DNA from: Lepiota brunneoincarnata
Lineage: Eukaryota > Basidiomycota > Agaricomycetes > Agaricales > Agaricaceae
Direction of reading: 5' to 3'
Length of the DNA: 64,000 bases
NCBI GenBank assembly: GCA_023014365.1
Contig: JAEBUN010000021.1
Span: 372,001 to 436,000 of the forward strand
Below are positions 46,901 through 57,101 of the stretch, one piece after another. The stretch's first letter is position 1. Every line of letters begins with the position of its first letter. The position numbers and the translations under genes are program-made. Below the pieces are notes generated by a model. That model had not been told where the DNA came from. It did not search any database and was given only the letters and a program-made list of their open reading frames with translations.

Positions 46901-47766
46901 TGGTGGGAATCGTTCGGAGGCTTTCTTGTTGAATATTTTAGCCCATCGGGCGAATCTCCGAGGGATCTCGGGTGTTTCCTTGTTTGATTCCGGTTGTTTT
47001 CCTTTTTGGTTTGCCGATCTTGTCGGATTATGTTGCTCATTGTGGAGCGTTGTGGCGTGTGTTGCTTTGGCGTTTACTTCTAATGGGGTTAGAAGCATGG
47101 GGTTCATTTCTCTTTCTAGAGAGAAGGTGTCGAGGTCAACATTTGACAAGTTGACGTATTCTTCGGGGTTTTCCTCGGGTTGAGAGGTTTTTCCGGCCAT
47201 TATGTCCATGGCAATGGAGTTGAGTTCGACAGGTCGTCGTAGGGTTCTGAGGAGTTTGGAAAAGTCTTGGTGATCGATTTGGGGTTTCCAAGAGAATGTC
47301 TTGGTCTTCCAGTTGATGTCGGGATTGTATTGTTCCAACCAGGGAAATCCGATGATGAGGTCCTTCTCACCAGTGTTTGTGACGTACGCTTCTAGCGTGC
47401 AATCTCTTCCATCAATGATGGTTCTGATTTTGATGTATTCATGGATCTTGCCATGTTGATTGTCAGTTCCGTCAACGTTACTGAGCGGAATTGGTTGGTC
47501 CAGCCGTTTGGTTTGATAACCATGTCGTTCAACGACTTTGTGGGAGATAAAGTTCCCTTGGGCTCCTGAGTCTATCAGGGCGGTGATGGCCACGGGTTTT
47601 GATGTCCGTTCACTCCAAATCTCGATGGGTAGGAAAAGGGATCGTTTATTCGGGGATAGTCGTAATTGTACAGAGTTTATCGAAAAAATGTCCTTCTGGG
47701 AGTATGAAATGTCCTTCTGAGTTCTGGAACGTGCAGGGGCACATCTGTCGACAGTGTTCCTTTTTA
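43925..47766 (-). CDS. pol: Chromovirus pol polyprotein (PR, RT, RNase H, IN, chromodomain)
   Basis: The pol frame is open from its overlap with the gag end (about 47766) to 43925; no ATG occurs at its head (the codon at 47593 is GTG). Order: aspartic protease (ALIDSGAQGNFIS), RT with FTKLDVRLGY and the catalytic IIIYMDDILI, RNase H (FEIEADASKFASGAVLY, DRELLAII, RTDHQNLTYW), integrase with the HHCC zinc site (YHDHPTRGHPG ... CPECQQHK) and DDE triad (SWDLITGLP, ISDRDPRF, QTDGSTERYNQE), and a C-terminal chromodomain (EYEIEAILNHRRYRGRLQYY, VHWKGYSHTENQW). All key residues are present. The chromodomain is known in this group to guide integration to particular chromatin. Length, about 1280 residues, is normal. 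Confidence 0.92.
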
Positions 47767-47772
47767 AAAATC
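47761..47772 (-). promoter_or_regulatory. Probable -1 ribosomal frameshift site between gag and pol
   Basis: On the minus strand gag ends GGA-TTTTT-AAAAA: the gag frame reads GAT TTT TAA, and slipping back one base on UUU lets reading continue as TTT TTA AAA AGG, which is open all the way into pol. The 57 codons between the gag stop and the GTG at 47593 contain no stop. Confidence 0.65.
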
Positions 47773-48954
47773 CTGGAATGGACGCATCTCCGGGTCCTCG
47801 GCTAGCGCGGAGTGGAGTTCTTGTTGGAGTTCAGGGTCGAGGTCATCGACCATTTGGCGCATCTGAGATGCGACTTCTGCGACTGCAAGGGAGTACTTGC
47901 GTTGCGGTGATTGTTGGGAATTCCGGTTTGGGAATCCGGGACGAATGTTTTGTTGTCCAGGGAAGGGACGGTTGGGGTTTCTCGCAGGACGAGGGGGATT
48001 GGTGCGCATTCCTGGGAAGCGTCTAGCTTGCGGTGGTTGAGGGCATTTACTGACCCAATGATCTTTGGCTCCACATCGGAAGCATTCTTGGTTTTGGTAT
48101 GCTTTCATTTGTTGTCCGGTGACAACGGCATCTAACTCCAATGATTCTTGTGCGGAGTTTTCTTCGGTGTATTCCGGTTGTGGGATTTCGGGATAAGGAT
48201 CTTCGAATCCTTCTTCTATAGCGGCATGGTCTACTTCCATGGCATGTGGGTCGCGTGGGGTAAATCGTGGAGTGTTGCTCCTTTGGTAGAATTGTGCGTA
48301 AGGCATGTTGTTGTTTGGACGGCTTGGTCCGCGGTTGGGTTGGTATTGGTTTCTTTGGGGAAACGTGTTTCTGGGGGTGCCATAGAGGGCGTTAATTCGG
48401 CGGAAATTGTCGTCGAGTTTGTTTGCTCGGGTGTACCAAGCGGTGATAGTTGTCGGAGGGTTTTCCGATTTGTCGATCTTCATAGCAATGCGGCGATCGA
48501 TTGCTTTGCGGTATAGATCGATCAAGGTTCGATCTTCTGTGAGTCCGGATTGGCGGACGAGTTCTTTGAACTGAGCATTGAATTCAGTCATTGGTTTGCC
48601 CGTTTGGTGCAGGGTCTGGAGTTTGGTATGCGCATACGCATGTTCATCTGCTGGGGTAAAGTCGGCCCTAAGTCGGGCGGTGAAGTTGTCCCATGATTCC
48701 ATGACTATGGATTGTCCTGGTGGGGTTTGGGCATTTCTCTCGTGGAGGTATTGTCTAGCCCAGGCTCGGGCATCTCCTGATTGCATTGTCGAAAGGACGA
48801 ATAGAGTCCTAGCGAGGTCGGTGTTGTAAGTGGTCGCATTGGCGAGCACGTAAACTTCACATTGGAAGATCCAATCTTCGAATAGTCTTCTAGTTCCATC
48901 GAAGGCGATGGGTTTGAGGAGTCCTAACTCCTTTGGGGTAGCTGCGGCGGCCAT
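47764..48954 (-). CDS. gag: Chromovirus Gag, 396 aa from the first ATG
   Basis: The capsid region is recognisable (LFEDWIFQCEVYVLAN, FTARLRADFTPADEHAYA, MTEFNAQFKELVRQSGL), followed by a CCHC knuckle (CFRCGAKDHWVSKC). The same frame is open for 207 codons upstream of this ATG, to a TAG at 49576-49578, without any ATG. That extension encodes a Pro-rich part and a charged coiled-coil (about 49120-49340). Gag may therefore start at a non-AUG codon, be joined by splicing to an upstream exon, or be made by readthrough of the TAG. Confidence 0.85.
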   Translation of the reverse strand: MAAAATPKELGLLKPIAFDGTRRLFEDWIFQCEVYVLANATTYNTDLARTLFVLSTMQSGDARAWARQYLHERNAQTPPGQSIVMESWDNFTARLRADFTPADEHAYAHTKLQTLHQTGKPMTEFNAQFKELVRQSGLTEDRTLIDLYRKAIDRRIAMKIDKSENPPTTITAWYTRANKLDDNFRRINALYGTPRNTFPQRNQYQPNRGPSRPNNNMPYAQFYQRSNTPRFTPRDPHAMEVDHAAIEEGFEDPYPEIPQPEYTEENSAQESLELDAVVTGQQMKAYQNQECFRCGAKDHWVSKCPQPPQARRFPGMRTNPPRPARNPNRPFPGQQNIRPGFPNRNSQQSPQRKYSLAVAEVASQMRQMVDDLDPELQQELHSALAEDPEMRPFQDF

Positions 48955-49575
48955 TATTTGTAGTTGTCCAGGTGGCGGCGGCGGTGGTGGTGATGGAGGT
49001 TGTGTTGGTCGGAACGGTGGAGCCGGTAGGGCTAAGGGTGCGGTTGGTGCGGGTAATGCGGGTGGTTGTGGATCGGGATCTGATTGGTTGTCGTCTGTTA
49101 TATAGACGTCGGAGTCGTTGTCTTCTTGGGGTTTTCCTTGATTTACGGCGTATTCGTGGCGTGTGAGTAAGTTTTCTTCTGATGTGGAAAGTCCTCTTGG
49201 TTGTTTGAGGGCGTGTTTAAGTCGTTGGAGTTCGTAGTCGTTTAATGGATCTACTTTAGTGCGATATTCTTCGGCTTGTTTGCGTTTCCTTTCTTCTTGT
49301 TCGTAGTGTTCTTTTAATTCTTTTTCGTGTTGTAGTCTTTGTTGTTCTGCTAGTTCGTCAGCAAAACTTGTTCTTGTACGTGTTGATGTACTTGGAGTGG
49401 GCGAGTCGAATGGGGATGGAGGATAGAACGGGGATGGTGTCTGAGTAGGGATAGGGTTTCTTCTGGGATCCGGGTTCTGGGTTCCTGATCCTGAGATTCT
49501 ATTTCTCGATTTGGGAGGAGGGGGTGATGGGGATTCTCGGGCCGAGAATTTCTTTGGAGGCGTGGTGACGGGTGT

Positions 49576-49920
49576 CTAGCGATCAATTATCGCTAGAAGT
49601 ATGAAGATTTGAAGGGCGGCGATGGATATTCCTGAGTACAGGTTCCACGATCTGACGACACAGCAGTGGCAGGGGCACGTGATGCGTTCGAGTTCTAGGT
49701 TGATGATTCTATAGGCGAGGAGGGTGGCAGTTGTCGTAAAGACGAATATGAGGAGGTGAGCCAGGTTTGCTGGCAGGAGGGGAATGGATAGGATCGTAGC
49801 AACGGCTACAGAGAACGTCGCAAGTGGCGACACAGAGTACCTCGATGTGTTCAGTACGTCGGAAGAGTCAGCAGAGTACTTCGACGTATTCAGTACGTTG
49901 GCAGAGCAGAGGGCGAGCAA
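49576..49920 (-). CDS. Chromovirus 5' ORF, 114 aa, two hydrophobic segments, in frame with gag
   Basis: It lies directly inside the 5' LTR and ends at a TAG at 49576-49578 in the gag frame. The translation begins with two imperfect repeats (VLNTSKYS, VLNTSRYS) and then has hydrophobic runs (FSVAVATILSIPLLPANLA, LLIFVFTTTATLLAYRI, ISIAALQIFILLAII) that could be membrane segments. I know no counterpart in chromoviruses. The TAG also reads as a possible 3' splice site (CGCTAG followed by ACACCC), so the region may instead contain a leader intron. Confidence 0.45.
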   Translation of the reverse strand: MLALCSANVLNTSKYSADSSDVLNTSRYSVSPLATFSVAVATILSIPLLPANLAHLLIFVFTTTATLLAYRIINLELERITCPCHCCVVRSWNLYSGISIAALQIFILLAIIDR

Positions 49921-49949
49921 GAGATAAGCAGCAAAGTATCTTAGTGTTT

Positions 49950-50368
49950 TGTTACCCGGGTTAGGGGTTCGCTCTTGAGTAGCACGGCGTTCGTGGCAAG
50001 ATGTCTATACAGACTTGGTCTTGTCCTACTAGGCGTGACTTAGAGACGACGGAGCACTATAGTCCAGCCGGTTTAAGGGCAAAGAGGTATAGGAGGCAAG
50101 AACTGTATAACACTAAGATAAGGATACAAGGGTATGGTACAGTATCCTTATATACTACTATGTGTGGCTGTGCTCCTACTATATATATGTCTGGACTCAG
50201 GTAAGTGAGTCATATCCTTATCTATCTAAGTATAGATTGTTCTGATAGTTCTTCTGATGGTTTCAGGATGACAGGTCTTCTATCTATTTATATTACTTGG
50301 GTGCTTCTGATAAGAGTTCCTTCCGTTGAGGTTTCTGATAAGGGAGTTTAAGGGGACTTCTGATAACA
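49950..50368 (-). repeat. 5' LTR of the chromovirus
   Basis: 419 bases, TG...CA ends; see the 3' LTR. Confidence 0.92.
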
Positions 50369-50373
50369 CCTTA

Positions 50374-53300
50374 CCTCACCAGACATATTCCCAACCTGTG
50401 GGGAACAAAACAATGAATGCGCCCTCACAGACAAAAGCAATGAGATGCCAATTGCAGCTCAGTCAGAGGAACACCCACCCCATATCATAATCATCGACTC
50501 CAGTGCTGCAAGGCACATATCCCCATACCATGAAGCCTTTCATGATTTCAAAACAATTGAATCGAAGCCACTACAAGCTGCAAACAAGCAGCAATTCAGT
50601 GCTACAGGTAAGGGAAGCATGATAGTGGACCTACCAAATGGTGCCAAAATGACAAGCATATGTCTATTGGATGTCCTATATGCACCCAAAGTAGGATATA
50701 CTCTTGTATCAGTGGGGAAGCTAGATGAACAAGGCATAACCACAAAATTTGCCAAGGGATGATGCACTATCCACAACGCAAAAGGGAAGAAGATTGCTGA
50801 GGTACCATGTTCTGAGAGAGGGCTGTACAGATTTGAGACAGCAGAAGGATGTGTAGAAGCAAATACCATCAATGAACCGATGTCCCTAGACCAGCTACAC
50901 CACCACCTTGGACACATCTCACCCCAGATTGCCTGAAAACTTGTTGAGGAACAAATGATAACTGGTGTAAACCTTGAAAGACTATCAGCAAATACTCCCA
51001 TCAAGTGCGAGTCATGCACTTATGCAAAACTCACCAGGAAGCCCATCTCAAAAGAGCGAACAGGTGATTGAGCAATAGAATTTGGCCAAGAGATCCACAG
51101 CAATGTGTGGGGGCCAGCACCAGTACAGACACAAAGGAGGAAGAGCTACTATGTCACCTTCACCAATGATTGGTCATGATATACCCATCTCGAGCTGCTA
51201 GCAAACAAATCTGATGTGTTTGCAACCTACCAAGCATTTGATGTCTGGTGCAAAGTTCAATATGAAGCTCAGATCAAATGCCTTCATTTGGATCATGGTG
51301 GCAAGTACACTAGTAAGGATTTCAAAGAGTATTTGAAATTGCAAGGGACTAAGCAAAAGCTCACTGTCCATGACACTCCACAACACAATGGTGTAGCAGA
51401 ACAGCAAAATTGGACCATCCTCGAGCATGTCCGAGCACTCCTCCATGCAAGCAAGCTTCCCCAGTATCTATGAGGCAAGGCAGCCAAACACACAATCTGG
51501 CTCATAAATCGAACCAGTACAAGGGCCCTCGATGGAAAGACACCATATGAAATGGTTCACAGTCATAAACCTGACATGTCAGAGGTCCACAAGTTTGGAG
51601 AGAAGGTGTGGGTGCAAGTAGAGGATCGTAACAAGCTGTCAGCAAGGGCAAAGGAGGGACAATGGCTGGGTTTTGATGAGACCAGCAATGGTGTATGAAT
51701 TTGGTGGCCTGACATGCAAAAAGTGTCCATCGAGCGAAATATTTGATATATAAAGGGCCATGTCACCACTGCTAGTCTTGAGGGGGAGAGAGTGACATCA
51801 CCACCAGCAAATGAGACTGCAGAGGCAAACATACCTGCTGCAACAACAAATGTGACAGCGACACCCTAAGCCCCAGCCCCAGAGAGCTCCTCAGCAAAAC
51901 ATATAGAGCAACCAGACACTGCCGAAAATGCCTACCATACACCCCGTCCCCAATGTACTCGAATGCCAAGCCAGAAAGCTTGAGACCTTCAAGAAGGTTG
52001 TGCAGTCATAGCTGTAGAGGCAAACAAGTGGGAGGAAGTCCACATTTTCACTGCAGAGATGGCAGAAGCTGAGGCACTAGAGCCTCAAAACCTAAAAGAA
52101 GCTCAAAAACAAGCAGACTGGCACCTATGGGAGCAAGCAATTTGCGAGGAGCTCAACACACTCCAGAAAGCAGGAACCTGGGAGCTAGTGGATGCCCCAG
52201 AGGGCATAAATGAGGTTGGATCCAAGTGGGTCTTCAAGGCCAAGAAGGATGCCAGTGGGAATGTGGTCAAATACAAGGCTTCTCCCAAGTCCCTGGTGTG
52301 GACTATTTTGATATGTTTCCACCTGTTGCTAAGCTCCCATTGATCAGAACAATCCTAGCAATTGCAGCAGATCAAGACATGGAGATCCACCAGATCAACA
52401 TAAAGGGAGCATACCTGAACGGTGTCCTCAGCAAGGACGAGACCATATATATGCACCAGCCACCCAGATTTGAGGATCCTGCACACCCCAGGAAAGTGTG
52501 CAAGTTGAGGAAGACCCTTTATGGCCTACACAGTCAGGTTGTCGATGGTATCAATGATTATGTGAGATCCTGGTCAGCAACCTTGATTTCATGCACTGTG
52601 AAGTTGACCAGTGTGTCTTTTTCAAACACAATGAGCCAGACCTCACCATCCTCACCATTCACATTGATGACTGCACTCTCGCAGCCACCAATATCACTCT
52701 CATTGTCTGGCTGAAGACAAGGATCTCCGAATATGTGGAGATCACTGACTTGGGTGAAATCCACTGGCTATTAGGCATCCAGATAGCTTGCATATGCGAG
52801 AAGAACACCCTCAGCATGTCCCAGGACTCCTGCATAGAGTCCTTGCTCCACCATTTTGGTTTCGAAGACCAAAAACCAGTGACAATCCCCATGGACCCCT
52901 CCACACAACTTACCTCAGAACATAGCCCAAAAACAACTGCCAAGATCACATTTATGGCCAGAATCCCATACCAGGAGGCTGTGGGCATGCTAATGTATGC
53001 AGCAATTAGCACAAGGCCAGATATCGTGTATGCTGTGCAGGTTGTCTCAAAATTCTCCAGGAACCCAGGCCCTGCTCACTGGGAGGCCATAAAGCAAATT
53101 TTTTGCTATCTCAAGGGCACGCAAGGGCTAAAACTCACATATGGAGGTTCTAGGGGGAGTCTAGAGGGATACGCAGATGCAGATGGAAATATGGCTGAAG
53201 ATAGGAGGGCCACATCCGGGTATGCATTTCTCATCAACGGCAGCACTGTCTCCTGGAGTGCAAAGCGTCAAGAGCTAGTTACCCTGTCCACTACAGAGTC

Positions 53301-53626
53301 TGAATATGTGGCGGTGATGCATGCAGCCAAGGAAGCCCTATGGCTTTGCTCTCTCATCTCCCAGGTCTTTGCAGAAGACCCCACCCCCACAACACTTCAC
53401 TCTGACAACCAGTCAGCCATTGCCCTCACAAAGGACCACCAGTACCACACCTGGACAAAGCATATTGATGTCTGATACCACTTCATTCAATGGGTGATTG
53501 AGGAGGGCAAGCTGAGGCTTGTATACTGCCCCACACATGAAATGATTGCTGATGTGTTTACAAAGGCATTACCTTCACCTAAAGTCAAGCATTTTGCTCA
53601 GGCCCTTGGACTCGTCATGGCTTGAG
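50374..53626 (+). pseudogene. Copia pol region (PR, IN, RT, RNase H), broken
   Basis: Protease: IIIIDSSAARHISPY. Integrase: IHSNVWGPAP, CLHLDHGGKYTSKDF and VAEQQNWTILEHVRALLHA. RT: FSQVPGVDYFDMFPPVAKL, IHQINIKGAYLNG (Asn for the usual first catalytic Asp) and IHIDDCTLAATN. RNase H: AKRQELVTLSTTESEYVA. In-frame TGA codons fall where Arg is expected, for example before YTHLELLANK, YIKGHV and YHFIQWVIEEG. A small deletion removes the residues between VVKYKA and GFSQVPG. It ends at the polypurine-like GAGGGAGAG next to the 3' LTR. Confidence 0.8.
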
Positions 53627-53632
53627 GGAGAG

Positions 53633-53956
53633 TGTTGAGCTAGCAAGCTCATGTCAAGCCAGAAAGCTCATGTCAAGCTTTCTGCGACATATCCCGTTTA
53701 GGGATTCTTTTGTTTGTACATTGTTTGTCGACACTGGGCATGTTTCCACCCATTTATGGATATTCGTCAGTAGTGTATATACCTACCAGCCTGCTGTTAG
53801 ACACCTCAGTACTTGCGTTACGAGCTACTGAGGTGAGTAGAGTCTTCTCATGTTTTTCCCACTATGATACTTATGCCTATGTTAGACTTAGTTATTCTAC
53901 AGGTATAGAATATATAGTACTTGCATTATGAGCTACTGAGACTTAGTTATTCTACA
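53633..53956 (+). repeat. 3' LTR of the Copia element (324 bases)
   Basis: TG...CA ends; matches the two halves of the interrupted 5' LTR; followed by the target duplication CAGAG. Confidence 0.85.
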
Positions 53957-53961
53957 CAGAG

Positions 53962-54061
53962 GTCCACCATGATTCCTCTCCCTCTGTAGCTTTCACAAGA
54001 GCTTTCCTAACATCAAAATGGCGGCATTCAACAGGGCCATTGGCATGGTGGTTGTAGGGTG
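53962..54061 (-). pseudogene. Integrase core piece of the outer Gypsy element
   Basis: It reads SPYNHHANGPVECRHFDVR, then KALVKATEGEESWW, the region after the second catalytic Asp in these integrases. It continues on one side at 39748 and on the other at 56086 after removing the intervening insertions. Confidence 0.75.
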
Positions 54062-54353
54062 AGATCTGTAAGGGGACACTCCAGACACCTCAGCAACACC
54101 TCCATTAACCCTATCGACACCCCTGTGCCCTCCAACGCATTATATATCCCTCCCTTCAAACACTCATACTGCAAACACAGCCAGAATACTCCATACACTC
54201 CCTCACTGTCCAGATAAAACCCTCCCTCATTCCCTCTCGTTCCTACAGACTCCAGACTATCATATTCACATCCCACATTTGTTTCAACCACACCAGGCCT
54301 TGTGAAATCTAGAGACACCACAGCTAAGCCTGGTTCGATTTATATTGATTATA

Positions 54354-55958
54354 CAGTGACCCACAAAACCGTTCCAATGTTTTGTACTTTTGACTTAAAG
54401 TAGTAATAACTCAGTGAATAAAATGGATAGATTTGTGAATATATTTCTAAACATAGCCAAACATGTCATATCTGACCCTGCAAATTCACGTTATGTAATA
54501 CTTCCAAATAAGTCAATTATGAATTTTGTAAGCATTTTAAGTCATTGGAACAGTTTTGTCAATGGTAAATTTTGATACTAATTCAAGCAATTACATGACT
54601 CTGTTGATTGTAAATTAACAAGATCATGTGACTATGTGTCTTTGACATATAAATAAATGTGCTAACAGCCATGTCCTATCATTCTCAACCCCCCCACTTA
54701 CCATAACACCATTATCTTCTATTCTAAAGAAAACCATTCTCTCTATGCTAAATTCTCACCATTCCTATACTAAAATTGAGGCAATTGCTGGTGTTGGGCA
54801 CAGTACCATATCCAGGCTAGCCTCTAAAAATTGTTCCAGCCTTACCAAATCACTTGGAGGACATCCTTCAAAACTCTCTACTACCAACATCCAGTGTACT
54901 ATCTATCTTATCTCTGCTGGCAAGGCTGAAACTGCTGTATATATAGCCAAATCTCTTGTTCCCATCATTGGAACATCAGTCTCTTCACAGATTGTGTTAA
55001 GGCATCTCAAACAGGCAGGAATGAAGGCTATAGTCAAGCAAAAAAAGCCTTTACCCTTTGACAAGCATAGGAGAGCTAGGCTAGATTTTGCTCTGACACA
55101 CCAGCATTGGACTGTGGAAGACTGGAAGCTGGTTGTATGGTCTGATGAGACCAAAATCAATTGTTTGGGGTCAGATGGGAGGAAGTGGGGATGGAAAAAG
55201 AAGGGAGAGGGACTCAGTGAAAGACTGGTTCAGGAAACTCTAAAGTATAGAGGAGGATCAGTGATAGTTTGGGGTTGTATACTGTGGGATAGCCCAGGCT
55301 ATGCAGTGAGGATTGATGGAAGGATGGATGCAGAGTTGTTTGTGCAAATTTTGGAGGAGGATTTGAAGAAGAGTCTCCAGTGGTACAAGCTTAAACCCCA
55401 AGATATCATCTTCTAGCAAGATAATGATCCCAAACACAAGAGTGTATTGGCCCCAGAATGGTTTCAAAAATATCATTTTAGGCTGCTAATCTGGCCAGCA
55501 CATCACCTGACCTCAATCCCATTGACCACTTATGGGATTATGTGAAGAGAACACTGGGAGAGTATGAATCTCCTCTCAAGGGTATAAAGGAGTTGTAGTA
55601 GGAGGTAGAGAAGGAGTGGGATGCTATTTCAGCTTCTGAGTATCAGAAGTTAATTGAAAGTATGCCTAGGAGAGTAGCAGCTGTTCTCAAAGCCAAAGGG
55701 AGCCACTCTAAGTACTAGAAATAATACAATGGCCTGGTATAATATGTCATTGACAAAACTGTTCCAATGACTCAACATGCTTACAAAATTCATAATTGCC
55801 CAATTTGGAAGTATTACATGTTGCGACTTTGCAGGGTCAGATATGACATGTTTGGCTATGTTTATAAATATATTCACAAATTTAGTCATTTTATCCATTG
55901 AGCTATTACTACTTTAAGTTAAAAGTATAAAACATTGGAACAGTTTTGTGGGTCACTG
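54354..55958 (+). mobile_element. Tc1/mariner DNA transposon, inactive (1605 bases)
   Basis: It is flanked by TA (54352-54353, 55959-55960). Terminal inverted repeats are long, about 211 bases (54354-54564, 55748-55958), beginning CAGTGACCCACAAAAC. The transposase between them is broken. It lies inside the solo LTR 54067-56080. Confidence 0.88.
54745..55718 (+). pseudogene. Tc1/mariner transposase, broken
   Basis: The first 223 codons are open: helix-turn-helix region (EAIAGVGHSTISRL), then the first catalytic Asp (WKLVVWSDETKIN). A TAG at 55414-55416 replaces the first Gln of QQDNDPKH, which carries the second Asp. A frameshift near 55480 precedes SPDLNPIDHLWDYVKRTLG, which holds the third Asp. 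A second TAG replaces a likely Trp in KELWQEV. It cannot make an active enzyme. Confidence 0.8.
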
Positions 55959-56085
55959 TATAAGTTAGGTATATACATAGTTTTTGCCTGCAGGGGTTTC
56001 CTCATCCTATTCTCTTAGGATTTCCCTGCAGTTGTTTCAGCTCCCCCTGAGCTGTCAAGGCCTTCCAGGTCGCCCTAACGAGATC

Positions 56086-56951
56086 CGAATATGGTGGATC
56101 TTGTATTTGCTGGCCAGGTACTTGGTTGCTTGGACAAAGGCAGGCCCATTGTCTGTGACAATTTCCTCAATTGCTCCCCATTGGTACAGGATATCTTCGA
56201 AAATGAAGGTGCCAAGGGATTGTGCATTCTCATTTCAGAGCATTCTCCATTCAGGGTAGGAGGAGAGAGAACAGCAGGTGTGAACAATATATTGGAATCT
56301 GTTGGACTTTGGCATGAACATGGTGTCTATGAAGACTTTATGGAAGAGGGAGAGTGGTGTTGGAACTGTTGGAGGAATGTGGATTTGATGGAGAAGTCAT
56401 GTTTGACACTTGTGACAGGTTTGGATGAACCAGTGGATGTCTTGCTCCAGGTGGGGCCACCAAAATCACTTGAGGAGTTGGATTCAGACCGTAAAGAAAC
56501 CCTTGTGTCCCATTTCATCATGTGCCTGGCAGATTAGCTTGTAGCACTGTTCCTCTGACACTACTACCTTATGTTTGGCTTTCCTGTCCTTTTTCCACAG
56601 TTTTCCATCTTGAACAAAGAATCCACTTGTGAGCCAAACAAGTCTCTTGAAGTCATCTTCAGATATACTGCCAGGCTTGGTAGGGTTGGTGAGAAACCTG
56701 TGAACTCGCTGTAGTTCATGATCTTGGGCCTTTGCATTTTCAGATCTGGGGATGGAGGGGATCAGGGGAGGTGCTGAGTGTGGTGCTAGGTGTGTTTCAA
56801 GGGCTACTGAATGCACTAAAATTAGCATAGCACAGTTTTCGTTAAGGAGCTTGATAGCAAAGGTGTTACATATCTCAGGCCACCATTTGGAGTGTGGGGA
56901 GTGGTGATGGCAAGGCTGGGTATGGGGGGGAAGGATGGAGAGGGGAAACAC
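56086..56951 (-). pseudogene. Integrase N-terminal part of the outer Gypsy element
   Basis: It reads LVWLTSGFFVQDGKLWKKD and YKLICQAHDEMGHKG (zinc-binding H2C2 region), then in another frame through the DDE core to KYLASKYKIHHIRIS near 56090. Confidence 0.65.
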
Positions 56952-57101
56952 ATTGGCAGTGTCAATCCATTCTTCATAGTCTTTGCTGTCACTAGGGTCC
57001 TCAGGGGCATGGGGTCATCACAAGAGGCCATCAGGGCCATAGTGATCCCTGCCAGGAATGTGCTGGAGCTTGAAGTTGAACAGGAGGATGGCTGAGATCC
57101 A

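Larger units (their letters stand above)
42419..50368 (-). mobile_element. Young chromovirus (Gypsy) with chromodomain and extra ORFs
   Basis: The 419-base LTRs (42419-42837 and 49950-50368) differ at one site seen by eye (T at 42461, C at 49992). The target duplication CCTTA is perfect (42414-42418, 50369-50373). On the minus strand the order is a 5' ORF (49920-49576), gag (48954-47764, with an open frame back to 49575), pol in the -1 frame (to 43925) and a third ORF (43934-42912). A purine-rich tract (AGAAACGGGGTAA) precedes the 3' LTR. CpG content is normal, unlike the Copia sequence around it. No disabling lesion is visible in pol, so it may be competent. I see no TGG-type primer site next to the 5' LTR. 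Confidence 0.92.
39754..53956 (+). mobile_element. Copia-type LTR retrotransposon, decayed, split by a chromovirus
   Basis: LTRs start TGTTGAGCTAGCAAGCTC (39754 and 53633) and end TTATTCTACA (41382 and 53956). The target duplication CAGAG is perfect (39749-39753, 53957-53961). After the 5' LTR comes GGTTATGGGCCCCAAC, a usual Copia primer site. Gag, zinc knuckle, protease, integrase, RT and RNase H are recognisable in order but broken by stops, frameshifts and the insertions at 40046-41351 and 42419-50368. The element lies in the integrase gene of the outer Gypsy element. Confidence 0.88.
54067..56080. repeat. Solo LTR of another family, split by a Tc1/mariner element
   Basis: It starts TGTAAGGGGACACTCC and ends CCCTAACG. 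AGATC flanks both sides (54062-54066, 56081-56085), and integrase reading resumes exactly there (IRIS ... PYNHHANG). Without the mariner element it is about 407 bases. The first ten bases resemble the KH-element LTR but the body differs. Confidence 0.7.

Noticed and set aside
41443..53626. Alternative genetic code (TGA read as an amino acid) to explain the many TGA codons
   Set aside because: Host genes and young elements here end normally and use standard codons; CpG transition from CGA explains the pattern.
56091..56537. 148-codon plus-strand frame
   Set aside because: Antisense shadow of the outer Gypsy integrase.
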